From contig OZ038517.1 of assembly GCA_964036315.1 (NCBI GenBank), positions 50,883,955 to 50,947,954 on the forward strand: a DNA stretch of 64,000 nucleotides, written 5' to 3'. This document shows positions 22,705-61,506 of this stretch, piece by piece. A program made the translations under genes and the position numbers. Position 1 is the stretch's first letter; every line of letters starts with the position of its first letter. This stretch comes from Acanthosepion esculentum (Eukaryota; Mollusca; Cephalopoda; Sepiida; Sepiidae). The notes under the pieces were generated by a model. It saw only the letters and a program-made list of their open reading frames with translations. It did no database searches and was not told the origin of the DNA.

Positions 22705-23685
22705 GCCCCAAAAAAGTGACTTTTAAATTTAAAAAAAAAAAAAAAAAAAATTATGCAAAAAGGGGAGATAATTATGAGTGGGAAAAGGGAGATAACCGTC
22801 GTGAAAATAAAAATTAAAGACAAAAAAAAAACTAAACAATTTTTTTTAGCTAGGAATACAAGATTTAAGTTTGAACTTTTTAGGTATCATAAAATACAAA
22901 ATTATTCTGAAATATTCTTGAACAAAAAGCATCAGAGACGGCAATAAATGAAAACAATAAAACTGAAATTAAGTCCTCCCAAAAGCCACAGTCACAACCC
23001 CCTCAGTGTGGTGGCCACAAATTCAATTTGGAAATTTGATTTTTAATTTTACATTCTAGCTTTGGGAACCCTTATTTGTTGATTTTTTGCAATATTTTTT
23101 TCAAAAAAAAAAGCAAAAAAGTTTGCTATTGTACATTTAAAAATGGAAGCAAATCCACAAATTTAAAATTAACCCCGAAGAAAATATTCAGTCAAATATT
23201 AAAATAATGACACACCGTTTCTGATTTTAGTTTGGATTTCATGATTGCAGAACAGCAATGATGAAACTGAACAGCTTCAGTTCATCAGGCAGCCATGGCA
23301 CCTCACTCCATCCCTATGGATGGCTTTAGTCAACCGAACAACCTTGGCGCCTCACTCCCTACAGTTTCAGGCAGACAGCAGGACTTCCACCTTCTCCCTC
23401 CAAACATTCAGATAACTGGAAAACCACGGCTACTTGAGCCACCCAACTCCAGAACAGTTTCAGATAACTGAACAGCCACAGTAACTCAATCCCTCTTCAC
23501 GGCTTCAGATAACAGAAAAGCAATTTTTTTTTTTTTACTATGATATTTATCTTGATACGACTAGATTTTTCTTTTTAAATGAGAAGTTATTCAAATTTGC
23601 AGTTTAATTTCAAATTTTGAAATCATGGGCTCCAATAAAACTGTCTGTAAGTAGGACACATGCGACAACATTTCCTTCTACGTTT
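22705..23685. other. Unassigned AT-rich DNA
   Basis: Segment 23250-23520 contains loosely repeated phrases (TCAGGCAG, CACCTCACTCC, AACAGCCA) at roughly 60-70-bp spacing, possibly an old tandem repeat. No gene found. Confidence 0.35.
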
Positions 23686-23689
23686 GTGT

Positions 23690-24470
23690 TTGCTTACAGA
23701 TGGAGGGTGGTTAGAATTTGGGTAATATATATTGGATTGGTGTTGGTTTTCATGTAGAACTGGTGTGCATTATCAACTAGGTCTAATGTAACATCAAGTA
23801 AATCTACATTTTTTTTAAATTAGTGTTAATCTTAACTTGAAGGTTGAGACTTAAATTCTCTATGTATTAATTTCTTGATTTTGTCAGCTTTAATTTTTGT
23901 GGAATTTTCCACCACCATTAGACCATCATCTCTATATAAGCCTATGTCATCAATGTTGATATCTTGGTGACCACTAAGATTATGAATAATCCAACAAGTT
24001 CGGAAGAATCAGCTGAGTCTAACAATCCCATGGAAACATCGAATTTGTCAACAGAGTTGTTCTTAATCCACTGTTTTGATCTGGATCAGGACAGATCTTC
24101 TAGAGTTCATAATAATGTTGAGTACCTCATTGGAAAGATCAGAGCACTCCGTGGTAAATTCCAAAGCCAAAATAAACAGATCCCTGGAAATAAATGGATA
24201 ATAATCCATGATATCAAATTGGATCAATGAACAATTTCTTTTATCATTTATATCATTAAACCAGTTAATGACATCTGTGGCATTAATCCATTGTACAAGT
24301 CCAAGGCACTTTCTAATCAGCTGGTTGACTATCAAGGATAATCTTGCTAATTCTACCAATTTCTGGCCTAGTAGGGTTGATAATCCTGGTAGTAAGATTA
24401 ACTTGAAAATTAGGTTTATGGTCCTTGATTGTAACATAGGATTCTTTAGAGTTTGCTAACTCTGTTGCTG
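23690..24470 (-). pseudogene. Penelope-like reverse transcriptase remnant
   Basis: On the minus strand, frame 24437-24063 reads NQLIRKCLGLVQWINATDVI, NWFNDINDKRNCSLIQFDIM and DYYPFISRDLFILAL. QFDIMDYYPFIS is the RT motif A block (catalytic Asp) in the PLE form. Downstream, after frame changes (about 24000-23850), come ELVGLFIIHNLSG and IGLYRDDGLMVVEN, where YRDD is the catalytic motif C box. Further on, LLDVTLDLVDNAHQFYMKTN matches the LPFLDV...F.MKPT segment. Enzymatically it would have copied RNA to DNA. At least two frameshifts make it non-functional. PLE is preferred over a LINE because of the WF-D-I and YRDDGL context. Confidence 0.75.
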
Positions 24471-25234
24471 ATTTTTAGTTTGTCAGTTATATTTTTACTT
24501 GTTTCATTAATTTTGTCAACTAAATTAACAATATTATTGTCTACTTTTCCGTTATTTTTAGTTAAGTTTTTTTCTAATTAAAATATTGTAATCTTGAGGA
24601 GTAATTTTTGTCCAATTTTACAAAAACCCTGTCAAAACAAATAAATGTCCTTTACAACTGAATATAAAAAAAAAGAAATTTTCTGTTAACTTTACGTCTC
24701 ATCAACATATGCCTTCCTTCAACACCCTTTCCAAAAAAAAAAAAAAAAAAAAAAAAAATCGAACGTCATATTTGTCTATAATAAAGAGACATTTGTCACT
24801 GACATTTTCCGCAATTGCTAAAAATGGCCTATGTTCCAGTTTATCATGACATTAAAAATAACAACCCCTTCCACCCTCTGAGCATATATATTTTATTTAG
24901 CATAGATCTGACAATTAATTGGTTAATCAAGATGTACCCTCAAGTCTATTTTTAATTCTGACTTTTTGTCCCCCACCCACCCACTTTTGAAAAAGGTTAC
25001 TATTTATTTTTAAATTTCCTTAAGAATCATTTAATCAGTTACTTACCAATGTCTGAAGAAGTACAATCAAAGTATTGAAACATGAAAGCTTTTGTGTAGC
25101 AATTTCAAAATGTTTTTATTATAATCTCTTACAATAAAAGTAATAATAATATATTGCTCTACTTTGTATTGAGCACTTTTTACAAAATAAATGCTATGAA
25201 CACTGGATTTTTACTCCATCTGTTTTCTCTCATT

Positions 25235-25280
<46 letters not shown>
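24470..25280. other. AT-rich DNA with a hammerhead-like motif
   Basis: Position 25053-25081 reads CTGAAGA, stem AGTAC/GTATT, then GAAAC. The rest holds a poly-A run (24736-24758) and (TA)n at 25246-25280. Confidence 0.45.
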
Positions 25281-25283
<3 letters not shown>

Positions 25284-25480
25284 TTGTCATCCACAGACAG
25301 ACTGTTTTGCTGTATCACAGTTCATCAGTGTGGCTAGACATCAGATAGCTTCAAGCTGGGGTCTAAACCCGACTGATTTGGCAACAGTTGGAGATTTACC
25401 CCCTAAGCCATCGGCACATGGTTGAAAGAAAGAATAAGTATGTAAAAATTTGCCTGAGTATAAACATGCCAATGACTGAA
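25281..25480 (-). repeat. tRNA-Gly-like SINE
   Basis: Minus-strand copy sharing CCACAGACAGACTGTTTTGC, CATCAGTGTGGCTAGAC and GCCATCGGC with the 33 and 56.8 kb copies. The 3' end abuts (TA)n at 25246-25280. Confidence 0.75.
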
Positions 25481-26130
25481 AGAGGCTTAATTCAGGAAGA
25501 GCTTGTAATATGAGTAGCAGTAGTATTCTTTGTTTACAAACTATGGCCAGCTTTCTTTCATTTACACACGTCATTGAATGTAACAGACGGGGGAAATTTT
25601 ATAGACTTTTAGTTTATAAAGGTTTTCCAATGTTCTTACTTTTTTTTTTCTCCTGACGACTACAAAACTGCAATTATTGTCCCCAGCGCTTTTGACCGAT
25701 TCATTAACTATTTTCCAGGGAGTTTGTTATTAGTATACTTTCCTCTGTTTATCTTCTAAGCTGTATTGTGTAGAAGAAGTCATAATTCAAAGGCCTGCTG
25801 GATGAGAGTCGTAGTAATTCCATGATGGGGTGCCTTGAAGACTGTGGAAAAGGCAATGGGAAACTACTTCACTATCTTTCCCAACAGGGCCCGGCAATTT
25901 AAAGAAAATATGGAAAAAGAATCAGTGCAGTGTCATAATAAAAAAAAACACTGAAGAAAAAAAATGGTCACAGCAAGAAGGTTGGTTTTTCTTATTTATT
26001 CAAAGAATACAAAAATAAAGAATACTATTTGGCTTTGTAAATTGTCAAGTGACAAAATCATCAAGATGTATGGGGATATATATATATATATATATATTTG
26101 TGTATTTAGGCAGCAATCCTTCTTTCATGG
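25480..26130. other. Unassigned intergenic DNA
   Basis: GGCAATGGGAAACTACTTC at about 25853 looks like part of an older dispersed repeat. A short (TA)n lies at 26076-26097. Confidence 0.35.
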
Positions 26131-26140
26131 ACATTTCATT

Positions 26141-26466
26141 AAAAACGACGGACAAGGTGCTTTTATTTAGTTTTTTTATACAATTTCTCATGCGATCTAA
26201 TAATTTTTTCTTTTAAGGTGATAAATTATATAAAAACTGTCCGAACATTCTTTTTATCCGAGCGCTTTCGGCTATACATTTAGCCATTTTCAAGGATTAT
26301 ATTTTAACTGTTAGAATTAGAAATAGTTTGTTATATGTATAACGCTCGGACAAAGAGAACACTCAGACAGTTTTTATATAATTTATCATCCGAAAAGAAA
26401 AACATTGTTAGATCGCATGAGAAATTGTATAAAAAAACTAAATAAAAGCACCTTGTCCGTCGTTTT
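26141..26466. repeat. Inverted-repeat element with about 123-bp arms
   Basis: Arms 26141-26263 and 26343-26466 are strongly complementary (AACGACGGACAAGGTGC, AATTTCTCATGCGATC, CTGTCCGAACATTC). The core, read on the minus strand, has CTTGAAAATGGCT, a hairpin and AGCCGAAAGCGCTCGG (about 26268-26297), another decayed hammerhead-like motif. Confidence 0.8.
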
Positions 26467-26729
26467 TAAGGAAATGTGCACATACACACACATGTATATA
26501 TATATATATAGATAAAAACACATATATACGAAACATAGAAATTAACAGTAGATGGTGTGTGGCAATATGACACCTTATGGGTCACCATGCTGCAGTAGTG
26601 ATTTCTCTATTGATATTTTTTCTAGAAACAAAAAACTTTCTCTCTGATATTGTACATTCTTTCCACACTATACATGACATAAATATAGCAAATTTTTTAT
26701 ATATTTTCTGTTTATTCATTATTATTTAT

Positions 26730-26936
26730 TTAAGTAAATGCTCTGTTTTTTAGATAGACATTATTAATTACATTTTCCAGCCTGAATGTTCGAGATATTT
26801 CGTAGATATTAGGCATTCTCCGAGAGGAATCAAACCTGTGTCTTCTACAATAATTTCGTAGAAATTACTCAAACATTCAGGCAAGTAAATGTAATTATTA
26901 CTGTCTATTTAAAAACCAGAGCATTTACTTAAATAA
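26730..26936. repeat. Inverted-repeat element with tRNA-like loop
   Basis: TTATTTAAGTAAATGCTCTG at 26730 is matched inverted near 26936, and the inner arms CCTGAATGTT / AACATTCAGG also pair. The loop holds GAGGAATCAAACCTGTG, which on the minus strand resembles a B box (GGTTTGATTCC). The outermost phrase recurs in the hairpin at 454-571. Confidence 0.7.
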
Positions 26937-27024
26937 GTTGTATCTATTAAAATTAATTATAATATTAATTTATATTAATGTATAAATAGAAAATATTAAA
27001 TAAATGTACTTAATCCATTTCATA

Positions 27025-27055
<31 letters not shown>

Positions 27056-27136
27056 CATAAATCATTAGTTAACATTAAGTTGAATCAAAAAATTAATTAT
27101 TAAATAATGAATGAAGTCTGCAATAGTCAACTTTCC

Positions 27137-54395
<27,259 letters not shown>

Positions 54396-54880
54396 ATTGT
54401 TGACAGCAAACAGTTCCTTGTCTGTGCGTGTTTATTTGAATCAAGGGACGTAACTCTAATATGACAGTTGTCTCCCCTTTAATCCGCCCAGAGTGGTGCT
54501 AGCTAGTAGCATGAGAAATTTTAAATAGTTTATTTATTTTATTTTTATTTATTATTAATATTAGTAGTAGTAATATTAGTATTAATAGTAGTAATAGTAA
54601 TAGTAGTAATAGTAGTAGCAACAACAACAACAATTTGTTTTATTGTAGATCAACCCATTGGTTCATTTAATGTTGAAATTTAATATTTTCATAAATAAAG
54701 CCTTGTATTTTGAAGTTTAAACAGTCAAAAAAAATTTTAAATAGTAAATAGTTAGTTATGCTTATATTTTTTTAATTAAATTTTTTGATCAGTTTAAAAT
54801 AATTACTCTTACAAACTAGAATAGCAGATCAGTACTTTGAAAAAGTTCTTTTAAGTTTCTTGTTTGGTAGTTTTTTAAGT
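54396..54880. other. MIIP 5' flank
   Basis: Presumed promoter side. GTTGTCTCCCCTTTAATCCG at about 54465 is the only less AT-rich stretch. An (AGT)n/(AAT)n microsatellite lies at 54550-54630. No TATA box or other core element can be assigned. Confidence 0.35.
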
Positions 54881-54884
54881 ATAC

Positions 54885-55500
54885 TGAATTAAAATTGCCG
54901 CAGTTTGTCAGTATATTTTTTATGGTGAATGGCTCTTAGCATACCACACATACTGGCGGATCTTCCATTTTTAGGATATAAGAATGGATTATGGTATATT
55001 GTCCAATATGGAGGTTGGACATAATCACTTCTCTTCTAGATTGGTGTTTCTGATGCCATTCTCCTATAGTTGGTTTAATTTTGTACAGTTTATTGTTTGG
55101 ACAGGAGTTCCATAGTTTCTGCCACCCATCTCCAGTATATTTATTTATATCTGTATATGGAATTTCCCTATATTCTGAAATTAACCCAAGCCGACGGGAG
55201 TCACCCTCCCCAGGCTGTACCTCTCCCTCTGGAAGGGATTGTATTTATTGTCCAGCGCCTGGGTCATCCACAAAAGTGGAAGCGCCGATGAGAGTTTGGG
55301 AATTTTTCCACAGAACTGCCGAGAAACCCTTCTTTAACTGACCATGTGTCACATCTGTGAGGTGGGCACACCAGTAAATACCTATATGGGATTTTTGTAT
55401 CTAAGGTGTCTGATGTGTTTCTAATAGCAGAATCAGCTCTGTCATTCTCCATGATTTCAGTGTGATTTTTGTATCCAACAGAAGACTGTGGTGGACCGTG
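54885..55500 (-). pseudogene. LINE RNase H and zinc-knuckle end
   Basis: Minus strand: MENDRADSAIRNT (RNase H xxNxxADxAxR motif, 55452-55410), then with frame changes WQKLWNSCPNNKLYKIKP, EVIMSNLHIG and PPVCVVCxEPFTIKNILTNC. The order RNase H - HLxxLRIGHT - C-x2-C - H-x4-C is that of I-clade-like non-LTR retrotransposons. Frameshifts and stops throughout. Confidence 0.65.
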
Positions 55501-56090
55501 CCGTGTGGTGAATGGAAGAAGAGAGAAGAGAAGATGAATTATCTCTGGGTTAAGACTTCGATGGCCGGTCCAGCCACATAAAAATGTTGGACTTTAATGG
55601 AGTCCAAAGAAACAAACAAGACCGATACATGTGTATGTGAACAAATATATATTAACAAACAGGTTAAAACACGAATTTACAAATACATCATTTAAAACAT
55701 GAATAAAGTGTTAGTGTCTGTATGGAAAGTTATTGTGTTGTGTGTTGAATTGAAATGTCCGTACGGTTGTGAATTTTGTTTTAGCGTATTCCCTGAACAT
55801 GGGAAACGCTGGTTGTGTATTAGAGTTCACATACTGGAGATGTTAAGAAAAGGTTTTTGTACCTCGCACGTTGTGCGAGGTTTCCCAGCCTCAAGAGAGG
55901 CAAGTTTGGCCGCACGTGGGCGAAGCCGTGGAAAGAGCCGTGGAAAGAGAGAGAGGCGAAAGGTCAGCCCGTATTTATACTCCCGGGAGAGAGAGACCCC
56001 TGTTGACGGGTTAAGAAAATGAAGAGGAGCTAACTGCGACAAGACAATATCTCTAAGCTATTGATCCTGTTGAGTAGTGCAATGAAAAAT
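55500..56090. other. GC-richer segment of unknown origin
   Basis: Hairpins TTGGACTTTAATGGAGTCCAA (about 55589) and CCTCGCACGTTGTGCGAGG (about 55862). The block 55850-56010 is rich in GAGAG/GCC and unlike its neighbours. A plus-strand 107-aa frame (55699-56022) crosses it, but I recognise no domain. It could be part of an LTR or an unknown element. Confidence 0.35.
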
Positions 56091-56099
56091 GTACTATTG

Positions 56100-56240
56100 A
56101 TTTTGTTTAGGGATTGACTATTTGCCCATAGCTGGGACCCTGGGAATGACAGCAATTAAGAGGTGGTTACATACTCCTCAAAACCTCCAATCTCTCGATC
56201 AGAGGCCTTGCTGCCAGATGTAGTTTATCATCATACATAG
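56100..56240 (-). repeat. Element A head, inverted copy
   Basis: CCCATAGCTGGGACCCTGGG, TACTCCTCAAAACCTCC and AGATGTAGTTTATCATCAT are the reverse complement of the 10.48 kb head region, with an internal deletion joining the two parts. Confidence 0.7.
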
Positions 56241-56413
56241 AACAAAGTAATAGTAGTAGTTCATCTTGACTGGGCAGAAGTTTGTCCAGTGTATGTTGTT
56301 AGCATCCCCCAGACAAGTGAACAGAGTGATTCCCGGGGTGTTCATCTATGAAACTATGGAGTTAGGTTGTAACACCAATCAGCAATGTGATTGATCTTTT
56401 ACTTGTATTAATT

Positions 56414-56474
<61 letters not shown>

Positions 56475-56479
<5 letters not shown>

Positions 56480-56590
56480 AAACCTAATGAGCCAGACAAA
56501 CCTACCAAGGTTTCACTTGGAGCCAGCTGACTCTGACGATCTTCCTAAGTGAAACCTTGGTAGGTTTGTCTGGCTCATTAGGTTTGACTA
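56475..56590. repeat. Palindrome with 44-bp arms
   Basis: Arms 56475-56518 (TAGTCAAACCTAATGAGCC...) and 56547-56590 are essentially exact reverse complements, loop about 28 bp, beside a (TA)n tract at 56418-56476. Confidence 0.85.
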
Positions 56591-56796
56591 GGTTTGCTCT
56601 ACGTTTGTATCGAGCTCTTTAGTTAGTTGTTTACTCGTATCAGGTTTTTTTTCTTTGGGCCTTGAACCTGTATCTGTGCGATTATTTTCAACAGACTTTC
56701 ATGTTCCTGGCTCTTTCTTTTTTAAAACCTTTTTTTCCCATCGAGATTCGAAGGTTTTTCGACACGAGTATAGTTACCTATATATATATTTTTTTG

Positions 56797-57005
56797 TCAT
56801 CCACAGACAGACTGTTTCACTGTTTCACAGCTCATCAGTGTGGCTAGACGTCCGGTTGCCTCTAGCTAGGATCGAAACCCGACTGAATTTGCGTCAGTCG
56901 GAACTTCTACCAGTAAGCCATCGGCGCACGACAGGGATGAAGGTGAATTTTAGCGTGTTTATTTTTAGATTTAGATAAACACACAGTGACTGACAGTGAC
57001 TCAAT
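56797..57005 (-). repeat. tRNA-Gly-like SINE
   Basis: Minus-strand copy including the 5' extension. CCACAGACAGACTG, GGATCGAAACCCGACTG and GCCATCGGCGCAC are shared with the 33 kb copy; the 3' side meets a short (TA)n. Confidence 0.75.
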
Positions 57006-57079
57006 TCTGCCGAAGAGTCGTATATATATATATATATGTATGTATGTATGTGTGTGTGTGTGTATGTGTGTTGAGGTAA

Positions 57080-57270
57080 TTTTTGTTTTTTTGCTGTAAA
57101 AAATACTTATGCTCTGTTAAAATAAAAACATTGAGCTCTCTGTGCATAAGTTTTAATAATATTACTAGGATCAACCCAGATTATATACCAATGGATCAAT
57201 TACCTGTACTATATATATATGTATTTATATATTTAAATATATATATATATATTCATACATGTTTCATTAA
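57080..57270. repeat. TA-bordered non-autonomous repeat
   Basis: CATTGAGCTCTCTGTGC, CAGATTATATACCAATGG recur inverted at 32586-32715. Bordered by (TA)n at both loci. Confidence 0.6.
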
Positions 57271-57559
57271 ATAATATAGACAAGTGTTGTCTATATATTT
57301 TATGTAAGTCCTTTTCATATCGTCTGATAAGCTTAATAACATTATCATTAAACAATGAAAGAAAATCACAATATTGATACATACTTTTTAATCCAATCTA
57401 AGCTTTCGGCTTACATAAGCCATTATCGAAGATGACAATTACACAATATATTAAGATGTCAGGGTGGTTGCGTAGTTCTTGTGCGGCAATTTTCAGTTGT
57501 TTAGTAAGTATTTTTGAGGAGTTTCGGCTTTTATCATGCCGATCCTTGAACACCTCGGC

Positions 57560-57855
57560 CTTAAGTAAGTCTTTGAATTCTGGTGTAGTTTTCTATTAGT
57601 TGTTCATCCTGGAGTTTAACGATGTTTTGGTATAGGGTCTCAATTTCCATTTTTTTAAAAAGTCGATTGTACTTACGGTATATATGGCAGTTAGGTCCAA
57701 GATTAAGTAAATCTTTTTGGTGCTTGGTTAGTTCATAGTTGGAAAGGTTTATGTATTTATCCGTTTTGTCAGGAAGTGTATAATGTATTCAGTTTTTTAA
57801 TAATTTTAAACCGGTGTTGTGCTTCAGATATATATATATATATTTATATATAATT
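57560..57855 (-). pseudogene. PLE N-terminal RT-region fragment
   Basis: Minus strand: LPDKTDKYINLSNYELTKHQ then LLNLGPNCHIYRKYN and KKMEIETLYQNIVKLQ. The pattern L-LGPN-H---KY----K-EIE-LYQ-I is typical of the region before the RT domain in Penelope-like elements. The adjoining 57408-57437 (minus) holds a decayed hammerhead-like motif (AATGGCT...AGCCGAAAGC). Confidence 0.65.
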
Positions 57856-57960
57856 ATTTATTTGAATATTACAACATAAATATGTTATAAAATCACGACA
57901 AAAGTAGCCATTTTGTTTCAACACTTCTTGTGTCTTGTCAAGTGATAATATAGAATATAG
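57840..57960. repeat. Palindromic element family 2, left half
   Basis: TAATTATTTATTTGAATATT, ATGTTATAAAATCAC, CATTTTGTTTCAACAC and TGTCTTGTCAAGTGATAA equal the left arm at 14.67 kb; the right arm is missing. Confidence 0.75.
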
Positions 57961-58639
57961 AATAAATGGTTTTAAAAGTTTCAAATTAATCAACAATCCT
58001 TAGCTAAGAGTAAACGCTGTTACATAAGCTAGAGTGGCCAATCAAAAAACAAGTATAGGATGATTCGAAAAATTTGACGACATTGCAAGGTTATCTCGAT
58101 ATTAAAAGATTTATAAAATTTGAAATTAAAATTAAAAGTAAAAAATTAAAAAATTAAAATTACCTATTTAGAAATCTAAATCAGATCTCTATTAAGTTTT
58201 AAATTGTAGAATTACCAAGGAGAAAAAATATAAAAATAAAAATAAAAGATATATATGCTATTTAATTTATATTTTCATTGAAATTAAGTTGAAAGTTGTA
58301 TTCGGAATCCCAGACAGAGATGTATACATTTTTCGTTTCATTTCAACATGTTAGTCGCCTCTCACGTGAAATCATTCGAACAACGGCATGTTAAGCGCTC
58401 AGACGTATTTAGATATATACATACACATACAAAAAATCAAACCACACATAGGCAAATGCACTATACTTACACATACACATCGATACACACAGGCACATAC
58501 ATCTACATTCAATATGATCTAGACGGTCAGATGTCGAAGCTATTCGTGGCTTAATATGTTATTAAACTTTACAACGAATTTAAACTTGAAAAATAGCTAA
58601 ACCGGTCAAATATACATAGATAAAATTTAAACAAATAAC

Positions 58640-58679
<40 letters not shown>

Positions 58680-58708
58680 TACATATATATATATATACAT
58701 ATACACAC

Positions 58709-58768
<60 letters not shown>

Positions 58769-59162
58769 TTTTGAAAACATATAGTTTTCGACACATTTAC
58801 AGACAAAAGTAAATAACCACCTCCACATATAATTGAACACTCACACATCCGCATATAAATTATATTATAAATGGTTTTAAATTTCCGTATTATTTTTATA
58901 CACTTTTGAGGGGTAGTTTTAAGTTGGTGTAAGGTGATAGAGAGAAGCAGGAGGAGGAGGGCAATAGATATGGTTAAAATTAGAGAAGGAAGGGAGAGAT
59001 AGGCATATTTTAAATCTATTTTTATTAAAAAAAAAACTTTATAGACCCTTAAGGTTGTCTGTTTTCTAATTAGATTAATATTTGCTCTGGTTTGACATTG
59101 AGCTCTCTGGATTACATCCTTCTTGAGATTATCCATACGGATTACCAAACTTTTCATTACAT

Positions 59163-59208
<46 letters not shown>

Positions 59209-59470
59209 GGGTATGTGTGTGGGGGGATACTGAACAGTTCTTAGGCTGACTGTGAAATCTTGCATGTGTTAATTTCAACTCTTCTTATTAAGAGATCAAT
59301 TTTTAAAAAATTATTTAAAATTATTCTTGTAAATAAACAATCTAATAGTGTTTAATATTTTTGTTGTGAGTTCACAAGAAGAAAAGAAAATATATGAACA
59401 ATTAAGGAAATGTTGTAACATATAAAACTTAACATAAAAATTAAATTGTATGAAAGACTAATTAACTAAC
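57960..59470. other. Intergenic AT-rich DNA
   Basis: Long (TA)n/(TACA)n tracts at 58641-58766 and 59172-59206. No coding signal or named repeat otherwise. Confidence 0.5.
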
Positions 59471-59475
59471 ACGTT

Positions 59476-60365
59476 GACTGCCAGAAGTCAATTACAAAAT
59501 CTGACTTCAAACGCTGGGAATAGGCAATAACATTTTTTAAGAGTTGATTTATAGCTTCAGTTGACGTCTTGAGATTGTTTTCATGTTAAAAGTATCACTG
59601 CAAATAAACTCATGGATGGTAATTATCATTATGATACCAATTACGAGTTATCTCGTGGTTCGTAGCCAATGTGTTAAATAATTCAGATGGCTTTTGAGAA
59701 TTATTTAAATTTGTTACAGTAACGGCAAATTTGACTAAGGAAATACATTGAAAATCAGGAAGAAAGGGATTGTCAGTGGTCATGAATTAATTCAATCATT
59801 ACCAGCAGAATTTGATTATATATAATCACTTTAAACAATACCCAGACTGTAAGAGGAGCTTGGGGGCTTGGCCTCTTTCCACAATATTTTTTTTAAAAGT
59901 ATTATTAACTATAGGGGTCTATTTAAGTGCATAAAACTTTGTTTGTTTCAACTGAAAGTAAACATTTATTTGTATTTATTATTAATTTTTGTTACAACTT
60001 TTTATTGAATTATTTCTCCAATATGGAAATATTACACAATGAAAGGGGAAAAGAGTAAAAGACATGATTGCCTTAGCGGAAGGATAGGTACACAAAATTA
60101 TGCATGTACATGCCCTGGCATTGTTGTTGCTGTGTAGTTGCAATAATAAACTGAAAAATAAAATAAAAAGAACCATTTCCAAACTAAGTTTACATGACTG
60201 CCAGAGTTCAATTACGAAATCTGACCTCAAACATCTACTTTACAATAGCCAATTTAGACAATGAAAACATTTTATGAGTTGATTTATAGCTTCAACTAAA
60301 GTTTTAAGATTTTTTTATGCTAAAATTGTGACTGAGAATAAACTCACTGTTCGTGGTCACAAATG
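59476..60365 (+). repeat. Diverged 170-bp direct repeats plus satellite relic
   Basis: Segments 59476-59640 and 60190-60360 share GACTGCCAGA, TTACAAAATCTGAC and GAGTTGATTTATAGCTTCA. Between them 59740-59830 is a single copy of the 120-bp unit amplified at 20.9-21.65 kb. Confidence 0.75.
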
Positions 60366-60525
60366 AAAATGTATCAGAAAATGCCAGGCATGAGATACGA
60401 GGGTCGTTCAAAAAATTCTAAACCTCATCCAGAAGGAGTTGGAGAAATAAGACAGTTTTTCACTATTTTTCAGTATAGTCCACCTCGACATCAATGCATT
60501 TGGTCAAACAATGCTTAAGCATTGC

Positions 60526-61506
60526 TAGTCCCGGGTATGTTGATCAACTATATCAAGCAGTAAGAACTCTGATCAGGAAATTGGAGGTTTTGACGAGTTT
60601 TTAATTGCTGTGGTTCCCAGGCGAAAGTATATTTTTATTGTAAAAATACCAGCAATAAATTTTTATATAAAAAAATTTCCAAAAATACATTTTTATAGTA
60701 AGATGACTAACAATACAATTTTAAAGCAAAATGATCAGCAATATAATTTTATAGTAAAATTACTAGCAGTAGATTTGATAGTAAAATAACCAACAATACA
60801 TTTTATCGGTAGCTGAAAGCGTACAATTACGTCCAAAATATATTTAGCTGAAGCCATAAAATTGTGTTCAAAATATTTAGATTTTGGCATTAAATGACCC
60901 ATACTGGTAGGAATGGTGATTTTCTAAGAGCAGCTTATATGTGGCACAAGGCCAAAAGTTTAGAGCACCCATTGAGGATAGAATTCACTCCTCAGTCAAA
61001 ATTGATCTAGCAAGACAAGCTTGCTAGCTATTACACCACATCGGTGTATCATAATGATTTTCTAAGCACAGCTTAGATGTGGCACAAGGCCAAAAGTTTG
61101 GAGCACCCATTGAGGATAGAACTCACTCTTCAGTCATAATTGATCTAGCAAGACAAGCTTGCTAGCTATTACACCACATCGGTGTATCATAATGATTTTC
61201 TAAGCACAGCTTAGATGTGGCACAAGGCCAAAAGTCTGGAGCACCCATTGAGGATAGAACTCACTCCTCAGTCATAATTGATCTAGCAAGACAAGCTTGC
61301 TAGCTATTACACCACATCGGTGTATCATAATGATTTTCTAAGCACAGCTTAGATGTGGCACAAGGCTGAAAGTTTGGGGCACCCAATGAGGATCGAACTC
61401 ACTACTCAGTTGTAATTGTTCTATTGAGACAAGCTTGCTAACCATCACACCACATTGAAGTACCCCCATACAGGTGGATATGTCGATAAACAAGATCAAG
61501 CAACAA
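60526..61506 (+). mobile_element. Composite retroposon (element A plus 4 tRNA-like units)
   Basis: Inserted in the mariner with duplication CTTAAGCATTGC (60514-60525 and 61507-61518). The left part is element A (CTAGTCCCGGGTATGTTG, AATACATTTT repeats, TTAGATTTTGGCATTAAATG), the right part ends CAGGTGGATATGTCGATAAAC, the element A tail. Between them, 60930-61460 holds four tandem units of about 137 bp (CTTAGATGTGGCACAAGGC, GAGCACCCATTGAGGAT, CACCACATCGG). Confidence 0.8.
60930..61460 (-). repeat. Four tandem tRNA-like SINE units
   Basis: Unit length about 137 bp. On the minus strand each unit carries TGGTGTAATAGCTAGCAAGC (A-box-like) and GAGTTCTATCCTC (B-box-like), ending GGCCTTGTGCCACATCTAAG. 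The first three units are nearly identical; the last is more diverged. Confidence 0.85.
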
